Shown here: positions 52,737 to 60,951 of the stretch, piece after piece
Position numbering within the stretch: position 1 is the first letter of the stretch
Layout of the letters: each line of letters starts with the position of its first letter
Assembly: GCA_002435755.1 (NCBI GenBank)
Contig: DIYH01000040.1
Coordinates: forward strand, 62,001-126,000
DNA: 64,000 nucleotides
Reading direction: 5' to 3'
Source: Flammeovirgaceae bacterium UBA6059
GTDB taxonomy: Bacteria > Bacteroidota > Bacteroidia > Cytophagales > Cyclobacteriaceae
Notes under the pieces: generated by a model
What the model was told of the DNA's origin: nothing
Seen by the model: the letters and a program-made list of their open reading frames with translations, nothing else
Database searches by the model: none
Position numbers and translations under genes: made by a program

Positions 52737-54962
52737 TTACTTCAGAGCTTGAATTAAAGCTTGTTCCTTTTTGATGGATATTTCCTTCTTTGCTTCTTGA
52801 TTGAGTAGCTCTTTATCAAGATCAGCAGTGTGAGGCTCCACCGATATATGAGGAGCAATGATCAAAGCGACAATAGATGTTAACTTGATCAGAATGTTCA
52901 TTGAAGGTCCTGAAGTGTCCTTAAATGGATCACCGACTGTATCGCCTGTCACTGCTGACTTATGAGCATCAGAGCCTTTGTAGTGAGTTTCTCCGTCTAT
53001 ATCCGCACCTTTTTCGAAAGATTTTTTGGCATTGTCCCATGCACCACCAGCGTTGTTTTGGAAGATACCCATCAGTACACCAGAAACGGTAATACCCGCA
53101 AGCATACCACCGAGTATTTCAGCCGAAGGGGTATCCGGGAAGACCCCTTTAAAACCAAAGCCAACCAACACCGGAGCAACCAAAGCAATCGCACCTGGTA
53201 GCATCATCTCCCTGAGTGAAGCCTGAGTTGAGATCTCAACGCATTTTTCGTATTCAGGCTTGGCCTTTCTTTCCATGATCCCGGGTATTTCTTTGAATTG
53301 TCTTCTTACTTCAGTTACCATGTCCATAGCAGCACGACCTACAGCGGCTATCGCTAAAGAAGAGAAAACGAATGGGATCATTGCCCCAAAGAACAGTGCG
53401 CCTAACACCGGAGCTTTATAGATATCAATTGAATCAATACCAGCGATACCAACGAAAGCTGCAAACAACGCTAAAGCAGTCAATGCTGCTGAAGCGATGG
53501 CGAAACCTTTACCTGAGGCAGCAGTGGTATTACCTACAGCGTCAAGGTTATCTGTACGACCTCTTACTTCTTCCGGTAAGCCTGACATCTCAGCGATACC
53601 ACCTGCATTGTCAGCAATAGGTCCGAATGCATCAATAGCTAATTGCATGGCGGTAGTAGCCATCATACCTGCAGCCGCAATGGCCACACCATAGAGTCCG
53701 GCAAAACCATAAGAAACAATAATACCTGTACCCAATACAATGATTGGAGCAACTGTGGACTCCATACCTACTGCAAGACCGGAAATGATGTTTGTTGCGT
53801 GACCAGTAGAAGACTGCTTGATGATCGAGTTAACAGGACGCTTGCCCATACTAGTGTAATATTCTGTGATGATGGACATCAATGCTCCAACAATTAGACC
53901 GACGACAATCGCCCAGAATACATCGATGTTGTTGAACTCATAAGATCGGATGGCAAGTTTTTCCGGTAGGAGGCCTACAACTAAGAAGTAACTAGCTATA
54001 GCCGTGAAGACGATTGAAGACCAGTTACCAAGGTTAAGTGCGTTTTGGACACTGCTGTCCTCATTCTTGACAGTCACGAAAAATGTACCCACAATAGAGA
54101 AAACCAGCCCGAGACCTGCAATCAACATTGGAAGCAGGATAGGAGAGAGGCCATTCATGCCATCGGCTGACGCATCGATCTCCTGACCTAGTACCATAGC
54201 TGCAAGAATGGTAGCTACATATGACCCGAAAAGGTCAGCTCCCATACCAGCAACATCACCTACGTTATCACCTACATTGTCAGCGATGGTGGCAGGGTTA
54301 CGAGGGTCATCTTCAGGAATGCCAGCTTCTACTTTTCCGACGAGATCAGCCCCCACATCAGCTGCCTTTGTATAGATACCACCACCTACACGAGCAAACA
54401 ATGCAATCGACTCAGCTCCAAGAGAGAACCCGGCGAGTACTTCGATGGCCGTTTTCATCTCTATACCAGTAGCAAGCACTCCACCAGCTTCGAAGAAATG
54501 TACTAATAATATAAATAGTGATCCAAGTCCTAATACTGCCAATCCGGCCACACCTAATCCCATGACGGCACCTCCCGAAAAGGAAACCCTGAGTGCTTGT
54601 TTTAGACTCGTCCTTGCGGCTTGGGTCGTACGTACATTGGCCTTAGTGGCGATGTTCATACCAAAGTAACCGGCAAGTGCTGAAAATACTGCACCTATAA
54701 CGAAAGCACCTGCTATAATCGGGTGAGAATCAGGTACGAGTGTACCGGAGTAGGCCAACAAAATGCCAGCAATTACAACGAAGTATCCTAATATTTTCCA
54801 TTCTGCTTTAAGAAAAGCCATGGCCCCCTCAGCGATGTAGCCAGCCAATTCTTTCATGTTATCATCCCCGGCATCTTGCTTAGAAACCCAGGCCGATTTG
54901 ATGGCCATTACTATCAGCCCTACAATACCCAGAAGAGGTATTAAATAAACGTACTCCGTCAT
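52737..54962 (-). CDS. hppA: Membrane-bound ion-pumping pyrophosphatase
   Basis: 741 residues with about 16 membrane spans. It hydrolyses pyrophosphate and pumps Na+ or H+ outward. The active-site motifs are all present: KAADVGADLVGKVEAGIPED, NPATIADNVGDNVGDVAGMG and the C-terminal DTVGDPFKDTSGPSMN. At the position that separates K+-dependent from K+-independent enzymes the sequence is GNTTAASGKG, with Ala where independent forms have Lys, so a K+-dependent pump is predicted; Na+ versus H+ remains open. An extra Lys/Glu-rich tail of about 25 residues follows the last span. It lies between two repair genes and has its own promoter box and terminator. Confidence 0.96.
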   Translation of the reverse strand: MTEYVYLIPLLGIVGLIVMAIKSAWVSKQDAGDDNMKELAGYIAEGAMAFLKAEWKILGYFVVIAGILLAYSGTLVPDSHPIIAGAFVIGAVFSALAGYFGMNIATKANVRTTQAARTSLKQALRVSFSGGAVMGLGVAGLAVLGLGSLFILLVHFFEAGGVLATGIEMKTAIEVLAGFSLGAESIALFARVGGGIYTKAADVGADLVGKVEAGIPEDDPRNPATIADNVGDNVGDVAGMGADLFGSYVATILAAMVLGQEIDASADGMNGLSPILLPMLIAGLGLVFSIVGTFFVTVKNEDSSVQNALNLGNWSSIVFTAIASYFLVVGLLPEKLAIRSYEFNNIDVFWAIVVGLIVGALMSIITEYYTSMGKRPVNSIIKQSSTGHATNIISGLAVGMESTVAPIIVLGTGIIVSYGFAGLYGVAIAAAGMMATTAMQLAIDAFGPIADNAGGIAEMSGLPEEVRGRTDNLDAVGNTTAASGKGFAIASAALTALALFAAFVGIAGIDSIDIYKAPVLGALFFGAMIPFVFSSLAIAAVGRAAMDMVTEVRRQFKEIPGIMERKAKPEYEKCVEISTQASLREMMLPGAIALVAPVLVGFGFKGVFPDTPSAEILGGMLAGITVSGVLMGIFQNNAGGAWDNAKKSFEKGADIDGETHYKGSDAHKSAVTGDTVGDPFKDTSGPSMNILIKLTSIVALIIAPHISVEPHTADLDKELLNQEAKKEISIKKEQALIQALK

Positions 54963-55002
54963 TTTGTTACTTAAATTATGTTGGTCTTGAAAAATGTGGT
55001 TG

Positions 55003-55010
55003 CAAAGATA
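55003..55010 (-). promoter_or_regulatory. -7 box for hppA
   Basis: Minus-strand TATCTTTG, an exact TAnnTTTG match 41 bp before the hppA start. The -33 region is not recognisable. Confidence 0.4.
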
Positions 55011-55110
55011 GACTTTCGGGTCTTTTTTTGAAACGTTATCTCGAAAATGACCGGACTGGTAAAGAGATTACTAAATGGTTTGATTATCAAGACCTAAGAT
55101 TTGCCAAATC

Positions 55111-56130
55111 CTAAACCTGGGTACCTGATTCACCCTCTGAGAGTTCACCCTCGTATAGGGTTTCCACTTCATCCGCATTCCAGCCCTGCTCCCTCAGCCA
55201 TCGGCTAAATACGCTCTTGTATCCGTGCGTGACGTATATGTTCTCGGCCTGGCTCCATTTTACAGCTTGTACCAACCCTTTCCAGTCAGCATGATCAGAT
55301 AGGACAAACCCCTGGTGTGATCCACGGCGTTTTTTGATACCTCGAATGTTCATCCATCCTGAGACTTGCGCTATCGCAAATGGTTGGAACCTCCTAGTCC
55401 ATGAGGTTCCCAAAGCCGAGCCCGGAGCTATAATCAGAGCTCCTTTGTAAGCTTCTTTCGCAATTTCAGGAGTTACAAGTGTCGTAGGCTTTTGCTTGAT
55501 ACCATTTCTGTGTAGTGCTTCATTGACATTATGAATGGCGCCATGAACGAAAACAGGTCCAATACTGTGATCAAGTGCCTGGATAATCCTTTGTGCTTTC
55601 CCTAACGCATATGCAGCGATCAGGCTTGTTTTTCCTTCTGCTTTATTCGCTAGCCACCAGCGATTGATACCCTCAATTACCTCTGACTGGGGCCGCCAGT
55701 TAAATACCGGCAGCCCGAAGGTAGATTCAGTAACAAAATGTGTGCATTTGACGGGTTCGAATGGAATAGTAAAACCGTCATCCTCAAGTTTGTAGTCTCC
55801 GGAGACTACCCACGTCTGTGCCTTGTATTCGAGTCTGATCTGTGCAGAACCTGGTACATGACCCGCAGGATGGAAACTGATTTTCACTCCGTTGATTGAC
55901 AGAGGCTGGTTGTATTTGACAGTTTGTAGTTGGATGTCATCTCCAAGCCTGAGTTTTAGTACCTCTTTGGACTGGTCATGAGCCAGGTACTTACGCGATC
56001 CCATTCGAGCATGATCCGAGTGAGCATGTGTAACCAGTGCTTTGTGGACAGGTTGCCAAGGATCTATGAATACGTCAGCTTGCGCACAATAGATCCCTTT
56101 GTTAGTGAATGAAAGTAGTGGCGTGCTCAA
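55111..56130 (-). CDS. Ligase-associated MBL-fold exonuclease
   Basis: 339 residues. It is a metallo-beta-lactamase-fold nuclease of the beta-CASP type (SNM1/Pso2-like): VTHAHSDHARMGS (HxHxDH motif) near residue 34, HPAGHVPGSAQIRLE near residue 87, VSGDYKLED near residue 109, and FVLSDHADW and YVTHGYKSVF near the end. Members act on DNA ends and are always found with an ATP-dependent ligase and Lhr-like helicase. Here the ligase is 2.5 kb away because hppA has been placed between them. It overlaps the flavin reductase gene by 4 nt. Confidence 0.92.
   Translation of the reverse strand: MSTPLLSFTNKGIYCAQADVFIDPWQPVHKALVTHAHSDHARMGSRKYLAHDQSKEVLKLRLGDDIQLQTVKYNQPLSINGVKISFHPAGHVPGSAQIRLEYKAQTWVVSGDYKLEDDGFTIPFEPVKCTHFVTESTFGLPVFNWRPQSEVIEGINRWWLANKAEGKTSLIAAYALGKAQRIIQALDHSIGPVFVHGAIHNVNEALHRNGIKQKPTTLVTPEIAKEAYKGALIIAPGSALGTSWTRRFQPFAIAQVSGWMNIRGIKKRRGSHQGFVLSDHADWKGLVQAVKWSQAENIYVTHGYKSVFSRWLREQGWNADEVETLYEGELSEGESGTQV
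55370..55379 (+). repeat. GCTATCGCAA decamer, copy 5
   Basis: Exact decamer inside the exonuclease gene, encoding Phe-Ala-Ile-Ala on the minus strand, the same peptide and codons as copy 4. Confidence 0.6.
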
Positions 56131-56756
56131 GAGATATCTTTTGGTACCTGATCAGGCTTGGCATAGGATAACCTGGATAATCGTCTTGTGGTATGGTAGC
56201 TATCCAGTCCGCTGCAAGTCACCACTTTTAACAATTCCAGGTCTATAAAACCATCCTTGGAAATGGCATGCTCTTCGACTTTGAGTAACTCTATCTTCCC
56301 GATGACCAGATGAGTACCATTGACAGCAATGTCTGTTTTTTCCTGCAACGTTAAGCCTATTTGCACAGGTGAGTCTTTGACGAAAGGTGCGTGGAACCCT
56401 TCAATGATCTCCTTTTCAAAGCCGCAGCTTTCGAATTCAGAAGTTGTCCACCGAGCACTGGTATGATGGGCCTCTCTATAGACCTCTTGCGAAATATGAT
56501 TGATGGTGAATCTGCCTGTTTCGAGGATGTTTTCTAAAGTCTCTCTTTTGACCACATGAGGTCGAAAGAGTACCCCGATCAACGGAGGATCAGCCCCAAG
56601 ATGAATCACTTGAGAAAATACAGCGAGGTTCGATTTACCAGCCTTGTTTTCCGTTCCAATTAACGTAACGCTTTTAAAGCCAGTAGCACTATTGATAAGG
56701 TTCCTACGAAAGCCGTGATCTGCGGCAAGTATATCTTGAAGACTGTAGGAGGCCAT
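56127..56756 (-). CDS. Flavin reductase family protein (FMN-binding split barrel)
   Basis: 209 residues. SATGFKSVTLIGT, NKAGKSNLAVFSQVIHLG and PPLIGVLFRPH form the FMN-binding split barrel; ETGRFTINHIS and the later VNGTHLVIGKIE complete it. Such proteins bind FMN and reduce flavin or act as small oxidoreductases. The stop overlaps the start of the repair exonuclease by 4 nt, so the two are coupled in translation; why is not obvious. It begins 4 nt after a hypothetical gene. Confidence 0.88.
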   Translation of the reverse strand: MASYSLQDILAADHGFRRNLINSATGFKSVTLIGTENKAGKSNLAVFSQVIHLGADPPLIGVLFRPHVVKRETLENILETGRFTINHISQEVYREAHHTSARWTTSEFESCGFEKEIIEGFHAPFVKDSPVQIGLTLQEKTDIAVNGTHLVIGKIELLKVEEHAISKDGFIDLELLKVVTCSGLDSYHTTRRLSRLSYAKPDQVPKDIS

Positions 56757-56760
56757 TAAG

Positions 56761-57207
56761 CTAGGATGCGATGGCTTCCTCTATGTTATCGCAATATCTG
56801 ATGTTCAATTTCTTGATGATGTTGGATGGGTATTGCTCCATCAATTGGTCCTTGGCTATCATTACAGCTTTCTTAAACCAGTCTATATCAGGGAGCAATT
56901 TACGATGTTCCGATAGGCCATAGTCCAGCATATCTTTTTTCCAATGGATAAAGTACCACTCCATCGATGGCTGATGAAACGTTCGCAGAGACCTCTTGTC
57001 AAAAATGAATTTATTGTAGCTACCTGCAGCTATGATCTCAGATATCTGATTGAAAGTCTCCTTAAAAAACTCGATTGGGACATAGTCACGATTCAGCGTA
57101 CAGATGATCATCCCTTTAGTGTCATTCGTGTAGACTGTGGCAAACCTGCTTTGAAATTTTTGTTCAAAGCCTTCGATGCTGATCTGATTATCCGAGGTAG
57201 TTTCCAT
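56761..57207 (-). CDS. Hypothetical protein (148 aa), STAS-like layout
   Basis: 148 residues, soluble, no signal. The alternation of strands and helices (TKGMIICTLNRDYVP, FFKETFNQISEIIAAG, YNKFIFDKRSLRTF, IKKLNIRYCDNIEEA) resembles the SpoIIAA/STAS-like single-domain proteins common in Bacteroidota, but I cannot confirm it. It lies 4 nt before the flavin reductase gene and is probably the first or second gene of that transcript. Confidence 0.7.
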   Translation of the reverse strand: METTSDNQISIEGFEQKFQSRFATVYTNDTKGMIICTLNRDYVPIEFFKETFNQISEIIAAGSYNKFIFDKRSLRTFHQPSMEWYFIHWKKDMLDYGLSEHRKLLPDIDWFKKAVMIAKDQLMEQYPSNIIKKLNIRYCDNIEEAIAS

Positions 57208-57251
57208 GACTGTGACGAGATATTACAACAACGGTATAGATATAAATTGGT

Positions 57252-57515
57252 TCAATGAAAGCTTCCGTTTGCACGTTTCTTACCTTGTTCGACAGTCTTG
57301 TCAAACTCTTTCAGCTTTCCTTCCAGCTTTGTAGCGTAGTTAATAGTGGTCTTGATCATCTCTTGTTGCGCTTCAATTTGCTCCTTAAGATAACCCATTT
57401 CTTGGTTGAGTTCTGCCATCTTCAGCTCATAAGCTTTGGCAAGACGCTCCTTCTCTAATCGCTCCTTCTGGAGTTCCTCTTTAAAAATCAAAAATGCTTC
57501 TGGTGCAGGGGGCAT
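57252..57515 (-). CDS. Small coiled-coil protein (87 aa)
   Basis: 87 residues, almost one continuous coiled coil: after a Pro-rich start MPPAPEAFLIF, heptads run from about residue 12 to 75 (KERLEKERLAKAYELKM, LNQEMGYLKEQIEAQQ, YATKLEGKLKEFDKT), then a basic tail KKRANGSFH. No family is recognised. It probably dimerises and acts as a spacer or adaptor. It lies 44 nt before the STAS-like gene. Confidence 0.65.
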   Translation of the reverse strand: MPPAPEAFLIFKEELQKERLEKERLAKAYELKMAELNQEMGYLKEQIEAQQEMIKTTINYATKLEGKLKEFDKTVEQGKKRANGSFH

Positions 57516-57568
57516 AGCGCTGAACGATTACAACTGAGTAATTATCCGATCAACTAAAATGTTTGAGT

Positions 57569-58285
57569 CTAGAGTGACTTTATTGAAGATAAGCCACCAT
57601 CGATGTGTAAAATTTGTCCTGTGATCCATGCTGCGGCAGGAGAGATCAGGTACATTGTTGCTGCTGCCAGATCTGCGGCACTGCCTATTTGTTTGATCGG
57701 ATGTCTTTTTTCTGATGCTTCACGCTTCTCAGGACTGGATAGTAGCTGGCCTGCTAAAGGTGTATCTGTCAATGATGGCGCAATGCAGTTTACCTTGATG
57801 TTTTGTGAAGCGAGTTCGGCGGCCAGAGATCTTGTAAGACCTTCTATTGCTCCCTTTGCAGAAGCTACACTAGCATGAAATCCCATTCCCTGCCTTACTG
57901 CTACAGTACTGTACGTAACTATAGCTGCAGCTTCGCTCTTCTTCAGTTTGGGGAGGCAAGCCTGCACCACTTTTACTGCGCCCAGTAGATTTATATCTAG
58001 ATCTTTTTGAAAATCCTCAATTTTCAAGCGGTGAAAAGGTTTTAGGTTGATGGTTCCAGGACAGTAGACAAGTGCATCCAACGATTCCGGTAGGAAACCA
58101 AGATCTACATCCTGTGTAACATCCAGAGTGGCATGATTTACACCTGTGTTACTTAGCTCATGACTCTCACGTCGAGAGGCGCTCCATACACTGGCACCTT
58201 CTGCTACTGATTGCTTGACTACTTCGAGACCTATACCTGAGCTACCACCAACGACAAGAACATTCTTGCCAGTCATGTTGCTCAT
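57569..58285 (-). CDS. Short-chain dehydrogenase/reductase lacking the catalytic Tyr
   Basis: 238 residues. The Rossmann signature GGSSGIGLEV (residues about 13-22) and the Ser strand IVTYSTVAVRQG are normal for an NAD(P)H-dependent SDR. At the active site, however, the Tyr four residues before the Lys is replaced by Val (ASVASAKGA), so the usual Tyr-x-x-x-Lys motif is lost. The C-terminal ITGQILHIDGGLSS is intact. It overlaps the folE stop by 4 nt and belongs to the PTPS-folE-SDR operon, which makes pterin reduction a natural idea (for example a sepiapterin reductase-like step). A changed mechanism or a non-catalytic role is possible. Confidence 0.87.
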   Translation of the reverse strand: MSNMTGKNVLVVGGSSGIGLEVVKQSVAEGASVWSASRRESHELSNTGVNHATLDVTQDVDLGFLPESLDALVYCPGTINLKPFHRLKIEDFQKDLDINLLGAVKVVQACLPKLKKSEAAAIVTYSTVAVRQGMGFHASVASAKGAIEGLTRSLAAELASQNIKVNCIAPSLTDTPLAGQLLSSPEKREASEKRHPIKQIGSAADLAAATMYLISPAAAWITGQILHIDGGLSSIKSL

Positions 58286-58971
58286 AGCTGTACGTTAGCG
58301 TTGATATAGTTGAGAAATTCTGTTTTAGTTCCTTCTTCGGAGAATTTGCCACTAAAGTGCGCTGTTCCTGTTTTGCTATTGGTGTCACCGACACCTCTGG
58401 AAGATACGCACATATGATTAGCATCAATCACGACTCCCACGTCTTCAGTATTGAGCGCCTTTTTCAACTCTTCAGCAATCTGTACCGTCAATCGCTCCTG
58501 GACTTGGGGGCGTTTCGCATAGTACTGAACTATACGGTTGATTTTTGATAGGCCTATCACTTTACCTGAGGATATGTATGCGACATGCGCCTTACCATAA
58601 ATAGGAACAAAATGATGCTCACAATGAGAATAGAAAGTAATATCTCTTTCTACTAGCATTTCACTGTAGTTGTATTTGTTCTCAAAGAGACGCACTGTTG
58701 GTTTATTGGCTGGATTCAACCCGCTGAATACTTCTTTCACATACATTTTTGCTACCCGCATTGGGGTACCTTTCAAGCTATCATCTGACAAGTCCAGCCC
58801 TAGTATCTGCATGATCTCCTCGAAGTGCTTGGCGATGAGTTCCATCTTGAGGTCATCATCCATCTCGAAGGCATCAGCACGCAATGGCGTCTCATAAGAT
58901 GATGCTACATGGTCATCACCAAAGTCGTCCACTTCCACATGCATGTTATTACTAGGCTGGGTATTCAACAT
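58282..58971 (-). CDS. folE: GTP cyclohydrolase I
   Basis: 229 residues from the ATG at 58971 (MLNTQPSNNMHVEVDDF). A start at 58989 is in frame but deeper in the upstream gene. The enzyme turns GTP into dihydroneopterin triphosphate, the entry to folate and tetrahydropterins. Zinc and active-site residues are in FYSHCEHHFVPIYGKAHV (Cys and two His), and MCVSSRGV gives the second Cys. The N-terminal about 45 residues before the core are typical for this phylum. It overlaps the PTPS gene by 20 nt and the SDR gene by 4 nt. Confidence 0.96.
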   Translation of the reverse strand: MLNTQPSNNMHVEVDDFGDDHVASSYETPLRADAFEMDDDLKMELIAKHFEEIMQILGLDLSDDSLKGTPMRVAKMYVKEVFSGLNPANKPTVRLFENKYNYSEMLVERDITFYSHCEHHFVPIYGKAHVAYISSGKVIGLSKINRIVQYYAKRPQVQERLTVQIAEELKKALNTEDVGVVIDANHMCVSSRGVGDTNSKTGTAHFSGKFSEEGTKTEFLNYINANVQL

Positions 58972-59359
58972 AATTTCTTTCGGTCTCATAAAGTATCACT
59001 TTGAGCTCATATTGAGCGTCTATTTTTTCTCTTAATATGTCGTAGATCACTACCGCAATATTTTCGGCGGTAGGATTCAGTTCTTTAAATTCTTCAGTAT
59101 CCAGGTTGAGGTTTTTATGGTCAAAGCGGTCACTAATGTTTTCCTTGATCAGGTCACTCAATAATTTCATATCGTAAACGTAACCTGTCTCAGGGCTCAC
59201 TTCACCAGTCAACTTCACCAGCAACTCGTAGTTATGGCCATGGTAGTTAGGATTATTACACTTACCAAATACCCGGGCGTTCATCTCATCTGACCAGCTT
59301 GGGTTGTGCAAACGATGTGCAGCGTTGAAATGTTCTTTTCTGGTTACCGTTATCTTCAT
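58952..59359 (-). CDS. 6-pyruvoyltetrahydropterin synthase-like enzyme
   Basis: 135 residues. Zinc ligands are His in HFNAAHRL and the HGH of FGKCNNPNYHGHNYEL, and DHKNLNLDTEEF and TAENIAVVIYDILR complete the fold. The catalytic Cys is separated from HGH by five residues, as in animal PTPS of tetrahydrobiopterin synthesis, not by three as in QueD of queuosine synthesis. I therefore prefer 6-pyruvoyltetrahydropterin synthase over QueD, though these are often annotated as queD. It is followed by folE with a 20-nt overlap, a logical pair because folE makes its substrate. Confidence 0.88.
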   Translation of the reverse strand: MKITVTRKEHFNAAHRLHNPSWSDEMNARVFGKCNNPNYHGHNYELLVKLTGEVSPETGYVYDMKLLSDLIKENISDRFDHKNLNLDTEEFKELNPTAENIAVVIYDILREKIDAQYELKVILYETERNYVEYPA

Positions 59360-59454
59360 TGAAATCTGATTCCTGGAAGTAATCTGTTATGCTTTGGAAG
59401 ATCACAAGTTAAACGTATAATCTTACCAATGGAGTTCAAACATAGGGTGACATT

Positions 59455-59492
59455 ATTTTGTTTAACAAAAGATTTAAATAATTAAACAAAAT
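59455..59492 (+). promoter_or_regulatory. 11-bp inverted repeat on the start of the CrtI-like gene
   Basis: ATTTTGTTTAA (59455-59465) and TTAAACAAAAT (59482-59492) are perfect inverted repeats with a 16-nt AT-only-centred spacer. The right arm includes the first two bases of the start codon, so a protein bound here would cover both the leader and the initiation site. It is a good operator candidate; the regulator is unknown. Confidence 0.45.
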
Positions 59493-60951
59493 GTCAAAAG
59501 ATCATTGTGACATTGGAGTGATTGGTTCAGGGATGGGCGCTTTAACAGCCTCAGTGCTACTGGCCAAACGTGGATTGAAAATCAACATGCTGGAGCAGAA
59601 CTATCTTCCGGGAGGGTGCACCAGCTCTTATTGGCGAAAAGGCTTCATTTTCGAGGCGGGAGCTACCACACTGGTAGGGTTAGATGATCGTATGCCGCTC
59701 AAATATGTTTTGGATGCGACGGGAATTGAAGTGCCGGTGCGAAGACTGGAACTTCCGATGCAGGTCCATCTTAAGAATGGAAACACCCTTAACAGATACC
59801 AGGATCTTGAAGAGTGGATACAGGAAGCCGAGCGATGTTTTGGTCAACAAGGTCAGCGGTCCTTTTGGGAGTTTTGCTATAAGATCAGTCAGTTCGTATG
59901 GGATACTAGTATCAAACAGCGACACTTCCCACCTACAAGGTTGGATGATCTTATTCAAGCTATCAAAAAAGCCAATCTCAGACAGGCATGGTATGCAAGG
60001 TATGCTTTGATGAGCATGACAGATCTACTCAATAAGTATGGGTTGCTGGATAATCAGCTTTTTGTAGATTTTGTGAATGAGCAGTTGCTTATCACTGCCC
60101 AAAATCATCATGAGGAAGTAAATGTTTTGTTCGGAGCTACTGCCCTTTGCTACACCAACTATGGCAACTACTATGTGGATGGTGGGCTTCTTAACCTTGT
60201 AAACCCATTTGTTGGATACTTAAAAGACCTTGGTAGTGAGGTTAGCTTAAGAGAGCCTGTCTTAGGAGTCAAAAAGCAATCGGATAAATATGAGATCTTG
60301 ACAAAGAAGCGCTCGATAACTTGTGACTATCTCTTGTCAGGCATACCACTGAACAATACGATTGAGATATACAATAATGGCTATTCAGCGAAGGCTAAAA
60401 AGAGCTTATTGTATTCGGACCGCTTGAATAGCGCATTTCAAATGGGCATTGGGTTTAGATCGAGTAGAGAATTTGATTGTATTCATCATCAGATACATTT
60501 GGAGGAGCCCTTACCGGAAACCGGTTCCGCTTCCATCTTTGTTAGCCTGAGTCACCCTGAAGATGCTTCTCGGTCAGATGAGCCGGGAATGATGGTGGCC
60601 TCAGTGAGTACACATGTACCTGATCCGGAGAACACCTTGGTCGATAATGAAAAAGCCGAGAAGGCCGTAATTGATAAGCTCGTAGCGCTTGATTTCCTGG
60701 ATAGAGAAGACATTGTCTATATGCACTCTTCTTCTCCTAAATCATGGAGCAAATGGACTGGTAGAGCCTATGGATTTGTGGGAGGATATCCTCAGTTTAT
60801 GGATATCAAACCATGGCAAATGCAGGACGCAAGACTAGACGGATACAAGGCTTACATTTGTGGTGATACAGCTTATCCTGGCCAGGGGATTCCAGGTACG
60901 ACACTCAGTGGCATTATCGCCTATGAAAAACTCGTGAGCGATTGGTTCTAA
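59491..60951 (+). CDS. FAD-dependent CrtI-like oxidoreductase (carotenoid/retinol saturase family)
   Basis: 486 residues. The N-terminus has the FAD-binding GVIGSGMGALTASVLLAKRG, then MLEQNYLPGGCTSSYW and FEAGATTLVGLDD, as in phytoene desaturases, carotenoid isomerases and retinol saturases. The C-terminal YICGDTAYPGQGIPGTTLSG is the second FAD contact. The middle region differs from classic CrtI, so a carotenoid modification or an unrelated lipid substrate is more likely than plain phytoene desaturation. No other carotenoid genes are adjacent. Its start codon lies in an inverted repeat. It ends 4 nt into the convergent lipoprotein gene. Confidence 0.88.
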   Translation: MSKDHCDIGVIGSGMGALTASVLLAKRGLKINMLEQNYLPGGCTSSYWRKGFIFEAGATTLVGLDDRMPLKYVLDATGIEVPVRRLELPMQVHLKNGNTLNRYQDLEEWIQEAERCFGQQGQRSFWEFCYKISQFVWDTSIKQRHFPPTRLDDLIQAIKKANLRQAWYARYALMSMTDLLNKYGLLDNQLFVDFVNEQLLITAQNHHEEVNVLFGATALCYTNYGNYYVDGGLLNLVNPFVGYLKDLGSEVSLREPVLGVKKQSDKYEILTKKRSITCDYLLSGIPLNNTIEIYNNGYSAKAKKSLLYSDRLNSAFQMGIGFRSSREFDCIHHQIHLEEPLPETGSASIFVSLSHPEDASRSDEPGMMVASVSTHVPDPENTLVDNEKAEKAVIDKLVALDFLDREDIVYMHSSSPKSWSKWTGRAYGFVGGYPQFMDIKPWQMQDARLDGYKAYICGDTAYPGQGIPGTTLSGIIAYEKLVSDWF

